Assembly: GCA_029204225.1 (NCBI GenBank)
Contig: CM055099.1
Location: forward strand, 68,069,084 to 68,133,083
Length of the DNA: 64,000 nucleotides
Direction: 5' to 3'
Source of the DNA: Diphasiastrum complanatum
Lineage: Eukaryota; Streptophyta; Lycopodiopsida; Lycopodiales; Lycopodiaceae
Positions 11,631 through 23,270 of this stretch are shown here, piece after piece; within the stretch, counting starts at the first letter, position 1; each line of letters starts with the position of its first letter. Below the pieces are notes generated by a model that did not search any database, was not told where the DNA came from, and was given only the letters and a program-made list of their open reading frames with translations. A program made the translations under genes and the position numbers.

Positions 11631-12384
11631 CCAGGAATTAACAGATATGGAAGCATCTGAAGGCAGAGCTATCGACAGTATAGAAACCTGCAAAGCCGAG
11701 CGAATGTTTGAGCAGATACATCGATCGATAGATAATTAAGAGACAATAAGTGAAGACATATAGAGACAATAAGTGAAGAGTCAGATAGTTGAGGAACCAA
11801 AAAGAAAAGAAGGTCTAGTGGAGGAATGGGGGAAACTAAAAGTGAGAGGATCGCCAAAACATGGGTTGGTGTTTGGAGAATAGGATGAGATTAACCTAGA
11901 AGCCATGGTGATAGGTGTAAGTGTAGGTTAAGGACTAAGGAGTGCATTGATCAAATCTTAGTCAAAGTGCATGCATAATCAATATTGTGTGTATTTAACC
12001 TTTTGGGGCATTCAAGTTTTGAGGTGAATTGGAAACCAAAGATTTTTTTTGCAAAGCTTTCACAAATGTACAAATACAAAGAGTAAACGGCAACCCGAGG
12101 TCGAGGCCCAAAGTCGTGTAAAACTTGTAAGGGTGCACTACTATACAATAGGAAGAAAATAGGACTATTCGCACACCACGCATGGAGGCAGTCCAATACA
12201 ACTAAATAGCAATACAAAAATACATAGCAAGCCACAAAGCAGGCCACCGTCGAGAGCAGGGAGGAAGAGCCATCAAAAATCTATCGATTTTGCGTCAACC
12301 ATATCTGCCAAAGGACCGTAAGCCTACACAAATGCCAAAATGTAAGTAAGGGGCACTCTTGGATCTGTGAGTCACCCAGCAAAA
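11631..12384. other. 5' flank of the PPR gene
   Basis: No supported gene. It should hold the promoter and 5' UTR of the PPR-DYW gene (transcribed to the left). Two copies of an AGAGACAATAAGTGAAGA motif lie close together at 11740-11778. I see no clear TATA box. Confidence 0.4.
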
Positions 12385-12820
12385 TTCTCTCTGTTCCGCC
12401 GTAGGCGTAGATTGATCATTAATAAGCTATTGCGATTACAACTTGTGTAAGGACGAAATTTGTAAAAGGATTAGATGCACAATTATTTTAGTGCAATCAA
12501 AGTAGACAACAGATATATTTTTTGGTTATTCAACAGTACTACTGCATTCAACAATTCATCACATAACTTGACTTGTTCTACTGTTTGTTATTCATGCTAT
12601 TATGATCTAAATTCTGATAATTGACAATGAAATAATCTTTCTCTATCGTTCTTTTTCGTACTTGTAAATGATAATAAAACCACGTAGTATCGAAATTATT
12701 TTTTGTTATTACATTAACTATTGTTTCCATTATCAAATATCGAACTATCAGTATCGAACAGTCATTTGAGCTATCATCGTCGAATAGTTATTCGACTCAT
12801 ATGCAACTTATTTTTCAACA
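12385..12820 (+). repeat. 5' LTR of plus-strand Copia element
   Basis: Ends TTTTTCAACA at 12820, directly followed by the initiator tRNA-Met primer site TGGTATCAGAGC (12821-12832). It is homologous to the inverted LTR at 877-1345, including a CTCTGTTCCGCC block and a TTACAACTTGTGTAAGG block. The 5' boundary given is where similarity begins, not a proven end. Confidence 0.7.
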
Positions 12821-14400
12821 TGGTATCAGAGCTACATTATAGCTTTGGTAACTAGTTCAAAGCGTTCATATTCATTGCCACATTTTCAATATCGAATTTG
12901 TCTACAATGGATGCGTCATCTTCAAATTCTATCGAAAAGTTGGATGGCGACAACTATCACTTATGGAAATTCAAAATGAGGGTGATCATATATATGAAAG
13001 AGCTTTGGGAAGTTGTCAAAAGTAATAAGATTAAGCCTATTGCAAATCCGGCGGCCATTGTCGCTCTCAATATTAGAGATAATCATATCAGTCATCTTTG
13101 AAGCACTCAAACTTCGTTACAAGCTTTGAATATTCTAAGCACTCTATATGACATTAGAGACGTGACCATCAAACTTCATCTGAGAAAGAAGTTTTTCTCA
13201 TTCAAAATGGCTAATTCAGATTCAAATATGAATCATGTGAACAACTTCAACAATCTTTTTGAGTAGATGTTTGCAAGTGGCATAGAAATCAACAATGCAG
13301 ATGTCATCATGACTCTCTTATCGAGCCTTCTTGACACCTACAAAAATTGGGTAATCATTATTTCTACTCAGCAGGGTCTTACATTAGCACGCGTTTTGTC
13401 TATGCTACCGCAGGAAGAGATCCGGAGAAATGGATCTTCATTCTTTCATTCGACACTAGAATCAAAAAAAAAATATTCGAAGAAATTTGATAAGAAGAAG
13501 AAGTCAAAGAATGTACAAAAAGTACGAAAGTCAAATAATAGTTCGAATTCAGAACAAGGTGCAAATTCGAATTCAGCTTCATCAAAATCGAAATTGTTTT
13601 GCAGTTATTGCAAATGAACCGAACATTTGTTGGAGGATTGTCGAATTTTCAAATAAAAAAAACAACAACAATAGTATGCTTTTGCAGCAGAAAGTTCGAA
13701 AAACTTTGACAAAGAAGCTTCAGAAGTATGTCTCATTGGGCGATAGCAGTATTTACAATATTGATGGTATTGGCACTATCAAATTGCAATTTTGAAATGG
13801 TACTACTTTCATTCCAAATGTTTTTCATATTTCAAATCCTACCAAAAATTCTACTTTCTATCAATAGAATTGCTTATTTGGGCCATAAAGTCGAATTTGA
13901 TTCTAATACTTGTTCGATATTAGGTACATGTTAGAACTCCTTTCAAGTCTGATTTGCAACACACATCCAAAGGTATGTTAGATATTGTGCATAGGGACAT
14001 ATGTGGACCATGCAAACTCTCTCAACAAGGGGAGCAAAATACTTTTGACCTTCATCGACGATTATTCAAGAAGGACACTATTCTATTTTTTGAAGCAGAA
14101 ATCAAAAGTCTTCAAGTATTTTCAGAAATTCGAGCAAGAAGTCGAGAATCAAACTTCTAGAAAAATCAAGGCAATTCAGACTGATGGTGGAGGCAAATTT
14201 ATTTTGAATGAATTCAAAGATTACTACAGAACTCATGGCATTCTTATGTCGTATACCACTAGCTATTCTCCATAGCTAAATGGAATGGGTGAACGTAAAA
14301 ATCATACACTTGTCGAAAGTATGAAAAACATGATTCTACATGCAAGATTATCGAAGACTTTTTGGGAAGAAGCAGTCTCAACATTGCATATCTTCATAAT
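12821..14400 (+). mobile_element. Copia LTR retrotransposon remnant
   Basis: In order: primer site, gag (from 12907, with LDGDNYHLWKFKM, typical of Copia gag), a Cys-containing zinc-knuckle-like area near 13600, and integrase core text (about 13980-14390, including FIDDYSRRT and TDGGGKF). No reverse transcriptase is visible before Ty3 sequence begins at about 14400, so the Copia copy is truncated or interrupted there. It is old, with several breaks, and of the same family as 1-1440. Confidence 0.8.
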
Positions 14401-14409
14401 CGACTTGAT

Positions 14410-17222
14410 GTCATGTACTTCTGCATAGTCTAAGTTACCTTCTCTATCCTTGTCAAGAGGTACAGCTTGGTCATGTTGATTAACAATAGATGCGAATGCT
14501 ATCAGCTTCTCAGACTGAGTGTTCCTATTGAGTTGTGTGGGGTTCTTTTGTCATTGGTCTTGTCTTGTCTATTGTGAGGAGGTCATTTAAGCTTTTTGAT
14601 CTGTGAATCTTCAGTCTTTCTGTTCAAAATTTCACGATTGACTAGCCCATAACTACATAGATCTAACCCATCCCTCCATTCATGACTTTGTATGCTTGTA
14701 GCCTTTGGCCTTTCGCCCACATTTTCTTCTTTTGTAAGAACATGCATATGAATCTTACTCTTCATAGTCCTAGAAGACAATCGCCTCTTGACAACTTTTC
14801 TTCTGAGTACCACCCTATTGGTTTTGATCAGTTTCAAGGGATATGACCTTGTATTACGTTCTGAGAGAGTCGTTTCTTGTACCCCTAGTACTGACCTAAA
14901 ATCTGGTTCGTCTTCAATAGTAGTAAATTCAGAATCATCCTCACTACTAGATACTTCCTCCCATTCAGATGGAGGTATGCGTGCTCTTTCTGACTGAGGC
15001 ACCTTGGGATAACCGTCAACTACCGTTCATTCCCTTCCAAAAATCAATACTCCTGCGGGAATGTCGATTGTGCAGATGCTAAGCCTAAGCCATGGTCGGC
15101 CTAGTAGTATAGAGTACCCCCGGTTCTTGGTGTACCTCCTCATGATGTAAAAGTCCACTTGAATGGTCTTGTTAGCCACGGTAATGGGTACATTCTTAAG
15201 CTCGCCCTCTAGTTTGATCATAGAGTTGTTGTCTAGCTTTAGGGCTATCGAGGTAGCGGGTTCTAGAGGAAAACCAAGGCGATCTGAAAGTTTTAGACTT
15301 ATGATGTTAACTGCTGACCCTGCATCAACTATGGCCCCTTAAATGACTAGGCCATCTATGAGTACGTCTACCTTAGGGCAATAACAATCTAACAAATATG
15401 CATCTACTTTCCCTATTGTAGGTGGCTCTAGTGTTCTGGTCGTAGGTGGTTTCATCAATCGTTTGACCATGCGTTTAATAGTGGGTGACAATTGTACTAG
15501 TTGCCAGAGCCCTATTTCCAATTTAGATTCTCTAGGGCTTGACCTGGATCAATATTCCCTCTCTTCAGATTTAGGTCTATATCCTTCCTAAACCTGCGGT
15601 TTCTGGTCATAGTTCTCTTAGTTTCCAGGCCGGTTTTCTCTTTTCTCGATCCTAGGAATCTGGGATGTCTACGCCCTTCCAAGACGCTAACCTCACCTTG
15701 CTCTTTGGGCGGTGGATCCTCATAGATGGGTGTAGTTCGAACACTGGCTTCTCAATGACCACTGAGTTATCTATCTTCGGTGGTGGTTTTGGTGTAGCCT
15801 TGGGATTCTTGGGAGGTAGCTTCGTCTGGAGGTTACTCCGGGTCACTACTAGAATCTCTTTCCTGCTTGTGGGTTCCTCTAGTGTCTCCACGACGATGAA
15901 GTTCAAGGGTGGCCAGTCATCTTCTATGCATGCCTTTCCTTTATCCACCTGGCTAATCCTGGGTCCGCGTTGTATGTATTGAGGTGGCCTTGATAGCCCC
16001 GTCGTTCTGTCCTCTACGGTCTATGGTTCACTGGCCCAGACATCCTATTCCCAGTGTTTAATGCGTCTCTATGTACCCAACATCTATCCTTCAAGTGTCC
16101 AAGCCTCTTGCAGTACCCGCACACTTGGTTGAAAAAATTTCGATTTAAGTGATTCCCTCTACAGTGTCTACACACTAAGGGATTCGGTCCTTCTATGGGG
16201 TGTCTCTGACCCAACAAATTCTGGTGTCGTTTGAGAAAATTTACATCTGCTGCTAAGGTCTGCATATTCTCACTCATCACGTCCATGTATCCCTTTAGCA
16301 TGGCTCGCATATCGCCTAGTTCTGCGTTAGAGCCTATGCTCTCATAGCCTCTATCGGGCATCTGTGCTTGGAGCCTTTGTGCATCTTGTGTTTGCACGTT
16401 GCTACCTTGTCGAGGTTCAATAGCCTGTATGAGACGGGGTTCCAATATGGGGTGTGCTCCTATAGCTGCGATTGGGCCTCCTCTCCACGTTTCTGGGCTT
16501 AGGTTCAAGTTGCTCAGTGCTTGCGATAGGTGGGATGCGTGGGCAACCGCAATGTGTGCGTCTTCTACCACGATTGCCTTCTCTACTACCTCAGCCAATG
16601 TCTGGGGGTTACTCTGACGTACAATCATTTGTATGTCATTCTTGAGCCCTTGCAGAAAGAAGGTCAGTAGTAATAGGGGTGGTAGTAACACAGTGGGTTC
16701 CACTTGGCGTGACAACTCTGTCAAACGATGCCAATATTGTCGGATGGTTTCATTATTTCCCTGTTGCAGGGAAGTCAGTGTGAACAGTAGGCCATCAACT
16801 ATTCGGTGTGGAGCATACTCAACTAAAAACAGTCTATGGAACTCCTCAATGGTGTGAATCAAGCCTTTCGGCAGACTATGATACCAGTGCCTAGCCGTTC
16901 CAGATAAAGTGGTGGCAAAAAACATCATTTCATGATGTGGGTTTGTGATGGCACTGGTAAAGCAGGTGGTCCAAAAAACATCAATATGCTCTTTGGCACT
17001 TTCATACGGTGCTCCATGAAACTCAGGAGTGGATCCACTAAGCTTGAATAGTCCTCCTGTCTCCGAGGGTACTACGATTGGTTCAGTCAAACGTCTTGCC
17101 ATTCTGGTGGCAATAGGTTCTGTAGCAGCAGGTGTTACATTCACTAATGGTGGTTCTGTAGCGTCGGTTGGCTCAAGTTCTGGTAGTTCTTCTATAGGTT
17201 CCAATGTATCATCCAAGTCCAT
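14410..17222 (-). mobile_element. Ty3 retrotransposon remnant: gag and protease
   Basis: On the minus strand, a 402-residue gag frame (16014-17222) contains the retrotransposon gag core (FHGAPYESAKEHIDVFW, ARHWYHSLP) and a zinc-knuckle region near its C-terminus (CRHCRGNH then CGYCKRLGHLKDRC). Further on lies a retropepsin-like segment with the ILLGRPWL motif (15027-15221), then acidic sequence (14583-15002). Flap and gag features match non-chromovirus Ty3 elements. The gag frame looks open; the rest is broken in several places. Confidence 0.85.
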
Positions 17223-17413
17223 TATAGGTGGGTGAGACTCATCATCTAAGGCTGGTGGGATAAGAAACCCACGATCGCTTCTTCTGAGCCCTAAACGCTC
17301 TCTCTGGGGATTTGAAGTCTCTCTGTGCAGTGCTCCCTTAGACCTAGGTTTCCTTGGTATACCTATGATGTCTCGTCTAGGGTGATTCTAATGATTGCTG
17401 CATAATAGGTTTC

Positions 17414-17704
17414 TCACTTACGGATAGCAATCAATTGTCGTTGCACATGCATTTTGTGATTTTCCCACGTTATCCCATAGGTCATCCACCCTTCGTCCAC
17501 TAATACTGCATATGACCTAACTAACTCTACTTGGTCGTTTTTCTGCTCAATCCTAATCCAACCATACCCATGTATAGTTTTTCTTGGTTCTTTGTACCAG
17601 GTGCCATCTCTACGGGATGTTAGGGTTGGTGGGTCGTAGGGTAATGACTTTCGACTCAGGGCCCTGGTTTTCACTTTCACCCTAGGCGTCATATAGAACC
17701 CCAT
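17414..17704 (-). mobile_element. Small ORF between primer site and gag of the Ty3 element
   Basis: A 96-residue ATG frame (MGFYMTPRVKVKTRAL...) rich in Trp, Arg and Lys. It sits in the leader between the LTR (18297) and gag (17222). I do not recognise a domain. Ogre/Tat-type Ty3 elements carry an extra ORF upstream of gag; this could be a short or remnant counterpart, or a chance leader ORF. Confidence 0.4.
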
Positions 17705-18147
17705 TCTCTGACCTGTCCCATCACTCTATGAAAGATTTCTAGTAGTACTTGGCATCAAAGCCTAAATTCCCTGCTGATGAAAATTGTATGCAGTCTGTAG
17801 TCCAAACTGTATTCCAACTGTTGGAAGTAGAATGGCCTTGGCGAAGTCGGATCACATGCAGCTAGGGTTGGATTATGAACTCATAACATATGTTCTAGGT
17901 GTGGGATCAGCACACATCACTGTGTGATGCTAACCACTTCGTTTTGTGATCAACGTGTGGTACTAGTCGCTTGTACAGTCATGGTAGCTTGTGGCTGACG
18001 GTTTAGATAGTGGAATTGTTTTCAACACACACAATCTAGGACCTACGAAACTCGTAGACTTCTGGTAGAATGACAACTAGTTCTTTGTAGAACAATGTTA
18101 TGGATAACTACTCTTTCAAACAACATCTCTTGAAAATTTTTCGACTC

Positions 18148-18300
18148 CCGACAGACGCACCAATGTTAGGCATCTGGCGGGTCAAATAACATAAGCAACT
18201 TGCAAATGGCTAATCCATACAGTTCACAACCCTACGTATAGATAATCCCCTTCAAACAATAGCCCATTATCAAATTCCTCCCGGCAAACACACCAATGTT
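18148..18300 (-). repeat. Duplicated primer-site/LTR junction
   Basis: Two similar junctions lie about 122 bp apart, each with CTCCCGRCARACRCACCAATGTTAGG in the plus view (ending near 18174 and 18301). Each reads as a tRNA-Asp-like primer site next to an LTR start TGTTAGG. Confidence 0.55.
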
Positions 18301-19989
18301 AGGGCCATTTTCGGCAAGGGATTGGTCCAGCCAAAACGTCCTAAAAAAGTCAAGGGGCACCACTACTGATGGTGGCTATGCCCTATGTGAGTAACGAAGG
18401 TCCTGCCACATCCAATCCTGGGGGCTTCCTTTGTTACCCCATGCTCCCGAGCCAATGAGAGTATTCCAGGCTCTCAGAAGTATGACTGTAAGGAGGGGGT
18501 GCTAGTACTTTTGATGCAATGATTCACTAGCTTTCTAGGGTCCTAGTTCCGTAAAACTTCTGATCACTAATTCGCGTTAGGATCTTGCTAATATCTCTTT
18601 CCCCATTGAATTCGGCTTACAGTTAGTAAAGATCTTACATAAGCTGGAAACCGATTTACTGTCTATGATGTGCTCGTGGGGTGCAAGTTATACGCACCGC
18701 TTTGTTTGCTAAGCGGCGGTATTTTTGCCGACCGTTGGGTCTAGGTATTTCGCTAGACAGTACCGACGGCGGGTGTGACTAGTGCGACGCTTTAACCAAG
18801 GTGGTGTTTTTCAACCACGGCTGGTGGATGACCCGCTCTGGTGTTTCACAGAGGTCGGATCCTGTTGATACGCTTCATAAATGACGAACAAACGATTCCA
18901 ACTTGACGATTTCCACAAATTATCAATAATGTTGTATGTCAACTAGTTTATAGACCGACCAACAACCAAATGCATTTACTATGAGGAAAAACCTTTTATC
19001 ATGCTACCGAACCGCAATACACAACTGCTCTAATAGTGAAAAACGCTGGTTTCATAGTACTGATGTATACTATCAGAAATCACTTGCCTCCTCTACTAGA
19101 CTATGTAGTAAGTTTTTTGAATACTGACGGAGAACGACAAAGGTAAAAAATGCTAAGGCTCCTGGTATTCTAGTCACGACATACAAGAATCCAGTTATCA
19201 CATATCAGAAAACCGTTTTCCTACTTTGATAGAATATAAGCTCACCTTCCAAATTCTAACCCACAAGGATAGTCCGGTGCTCGTAATACATATACATGTG
19301 AAAACGAAACTGTCACTTGATTTGGAATGACAAAGGCTACGAAAAACCGACACTTTACACATAGACATGACAATTCAATTTCCGCTCTTTCAGGAAGAGA
19401 CTCGCAAATGGTTATGTCATGGTAGGGACATGGTAGATGTGGAATCATTGAAATGATTAAGCTCTAAAGTATCAAACACATCACATAGTACTAGTATGCT
19501 ACAACTATGATTCTTGTAACAATTCTAACCGCAATACAAAATGATTTCTCAGCATCCTACACAGACCATTCACTGAATAGCCGAATGCAAGTTAGGATTT
19601 TAAGTATGCGTATTCCTACGGAAAGCAAGTAAGTACAGAAAAATAAAGTCTATAAAAATAGACCGAGGTGAAGTAAAACCATACTTCAGTGTGAGCATAG
19701 GATCGGAATTCGGGGAGCTACTAGTCATGAATGCGCTTTTCATACCACATTTTGCATTTTCTTTGCCTTTGTGTCCAAGAACTTGTTTGACGCTTGTCGT
19801 TTGCCTTGGCTTTTGAAAACTTGTTGATCAACAAGGTAGAACCTTCCGGAATTCTATTGTGACAATGAGATGTGAATTTGCCGATGACATAGGCCGCAAG
19901 CAGGTCTGATTTTTCTCAGGCAGCGGTGCGGAACTGCAACAGGGTTCTAGCTCATTGGCAGGCTATCAGAGGTTAATTTTTGACTATAA

Positions 19990-20330
19990 CCGGCCATCGA
20001 AAATCCGCAACCGGTTGGTACTGGCTGCAGGTGGCCGCGGAGAGATTGTAGAAGTCTGATTTTTTCACAAGCAGGCAGGTGCAGGTCCACAACAAGCCAC
20101 AGACAGACAGGGCAGGTCAAAACATCCGTAGGCAGGCTTGACAGAGGGCCGCAGACAGATATTCAGGGCCGCATGTAGCCTGTGGAGGCCACAACAGGTC
20201 TGAATCCATGCCACAAACAGAGAGATGAGGCCATAAACGAGATGTTAGGGTTGCAGACACAGCTTAGAGGGCCGCAACAGATCTGCTAGAGAGCTGTAAC
20301 CAGGGTTTACACCTAGACAAAGCCTGAAAA
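19990..20330. repeat. Degenerate GGCCGCAGACAG minisatellite
   Basis: Many imperfect copies of a GGCCGCAGACAG-like phrase. A matching cluster occurs in the second LTR unit at 23045-23270. Confidence 0.6.
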
Positions 20331-23044
20331 AACGTAGGCAGGGTAGCGAGGATTTGTAGGGAAAATGATGACACACCAGTCTGTGGCAAAACACAAGCAA
20401 ACTATGAAAGATATCCAAAGTCCTGTGGCAAGGTACAGATGCCTTTTGTAGACCTCATTGCTCACCATATGTAGCAATCTTTCATGTAAGGTGTTCCCTA
20501 TCGAAGATAGATAACCAATGATATGTCTATCACGAATTCACTGGTGGATTACCAAAGAGGTTATTGTCAACAAAGGAATGGCCTTTTGAACATCATCCTC
20601 TTGTGTTTGCCACAACACCATTCACTCATCCAAAACTCCAAGTGACATAATGCAGATTTACTTTAAAGAAACCATGCAAGCCAAATACCCATACATTTCC
20701 CACTAAGCCTCTCACACTCAAAGTGATCCATATACTACCATCAACTCTCAATCTAGATCCTCTATCAAATCGTCACAACCTCATTCTCTCAACAAGGCAA
20801 TATCATTATTCCTTCATGAAGCAAGAATCTTCAAGCATTCATTGAGCAAAGACGATCACCTCAAGCAATCAAGCAACTTCCACCCAACAATGACTCTTCA
20901 AACAACTAACAAATAAGCAAGCATTGCTAACTATGGAGGTAGCACCATCCAACACCTTGAGCAAGAGATTGCAATCCACAGTCACTTCAAACGATCACCA
21001 TATACAATCATCGTTCATCCTTGAAACTCTCCATCCATCCTCAAACATAGCATTACTAACAACAATACAACACAACTCACATCACTTTCACACAACAATT
21101 CACAAAGTGGAATCAACTTGTAACATTCTCACAAAACAACTAGCATTGAGCAACTTAAAACTCCCACAATACAAGACACGAGAATGGAACTAGAACAAGA
21201 TAACAACACTCCAACTCACTAACTCTTTTCCAACTCTCCAAAAGACTCTCAACCAACATGACTTCCAACTCAAATGACTTCTCACTCTCAACTTAGCAAA
21301 TATCAACATCACATCAAACTATCACATCATCATCCAACTATCTCTTAACACAAAGAGTGGCCTCCTTTTATAGTAAATCCCAAGTGTCTTCCTTCAAAAT
21401 GAGGCGTTGCCAATTTTCATTCCCTTCAAGCCCTCTTTGCCATTTGTCCTCAACCCATTTGATAGTACACCTAGTGGCCTCCATAAGAGATTGGGGGAGT
21501 GGTGCATTCAAGGCCCTCTTCCAAAACTAGCCAAGATGCCATTTTTGTCAAAGGCTACGGAGGCCATTCAAGTTTCCCCTTTTGTACACCCTAGAAGCCC
21601 AAAATGTCAATGGCTAGTGGGTATATCTCCCAAATTTTTTAGCCTCCAAGGTGGTTTGGCATTTATTATCCAAATTTTGGGTGGGGCCCTTTTTCAACCC
21701 GTATTTTTAGTAGGCGGCCTTCATTTTTTCTTTGGGTACCTTCGTTTTTGGCCTTTCTTCGATTTTTCAAGGGTCGTGCGCCTACTGCTCATTTGCCTGG
21801 GTTTTTGGCCTGTTGGGTAACCACTTGGCCCACACATTTCGTTAATTGTCCATAAATTGCCCAAACTTTGCCGTTAGGGTTTCTGTGACTCCTTGACACT
21901 GAATCCATATTTCCCAGTTCCGTAAAACCTCTGATCACTAATTCGTGTTAGGATCTTGCTAATATCTCTTTCCCCATTGAATTCGGTTTACAGTTAGTAA
22001 AAATCTTACATGGGCTAGAAACCGATTTACTGTCTATGATGTTGTCGTGGGGTGCAAGTTATACGCACGGCTTTGTTTGCTAAGCGACGGTATTTTCGCT
22101 GACCGTCGGGTCTAGGTATTTCGCTGGACAGTAGCGACGACGGGTGTGACTAGTGTGACGCTTACCCAAGGCGGTGTATTTTAACCGTAGATGGTGGACG
22201 GCCCGCACTGGTGTTTCACAGAGGTCGGGTCCAGCTGACATGCTTCATAAATGACGAAAATAAAACGCTTCTGAACTTTGACGGTTTATTGCGGTTTAAA
22301 CTATCAGTTCTATCTTGGACAAACATAGAATAAAACACATTCACCTTTTCAAAACCGTATCCATATAATTACTTCCAAAGCATGCTAATAAACCCTGGTT
22401 ACAAGCGTTCTTGCTTTCACTAAACGTCGATAACCAAAAATCAATCCTTCCCTTAATTAACCACACAACATATAAGATTCATTACTATAATTCTCAACTG
22501 AACTCTAGTTCATGCTTAAAAACCCGATTCACTACCAAACCTTACAAGTAGTCACCAATGTAAATGAGTACAACTGAAAATTACGACCATCAGCAACACT
22601 TATATCTGTAGGACCTCGGAAAAACTTGACGTAATTAGTCCCTCAACAAGCTTACTTCCCTAGACCATTCATAACAACATCCTTCAAAGTGTAAAACCCT
22701 ATCTTACACATCTCACATCCCATTCCAATTGAAGTTAAGAGCTTTCAAACAGAACTTCAAGAAATGGAAGTGACTAGAAAGAAAGTTCAAGTCAAAAACT
22801 CACCTCAATGTGCAATTAGGTAGCCACTGTGTATGAAACCCCAGTCACGAACGTTGTCTCAGTATTCCACATGCCATTTGACGTCTTCTATTTGCCTTGT
22901 CTTCGCAGATAGTCACGATGGACAACAAGATCAGAGGATTAGCCACTGGAAAAACCCTGGCACATTTTACTGTGGGAAGAATTATGTCACCGTAGACAAA
23001 GAGTAGGATTTACAAAGGACAAAGAGGCATATCCAGCTCTAATG

Positions 23045-23270
23045 TAGCAAGGCAGGCCACAATAGGTCGCAATCAGGCTATGGACAGGTCTGAAACATAT
23101 ATCAGAGGGTTGCTATAGAGAAATGAGGTCGCAGACAGAAACAAACAGTGATACCAGGGCCGCAGGCAGGTGGTACAGGGCCGCAGCAGGGCTTTCTGGC
23201 CGCAGACACGCCTAGAACAAGTCGCAGTCAATGCTTTCTGGCCGCAGGCAGGCAATACAGGCCTCTTTTA
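23045..23270. repeat. Degenerate GGCCGCAGACAG minisatellite, second cluster
   Basis: Same phrase as 19990-20330, at the corresponding place in the other LTR unit. Confidence 0.6.

Noticed and set aside
17746-17759. TTGGCATCAAAGCC as an initiator tRNA-Met primer site
   Set aside because: It has mismatches, lies on the wrong strand for the gag next to it, and has no LTR end beside it. A similar inverted phrase near 25703-25716 is equally unsupported.
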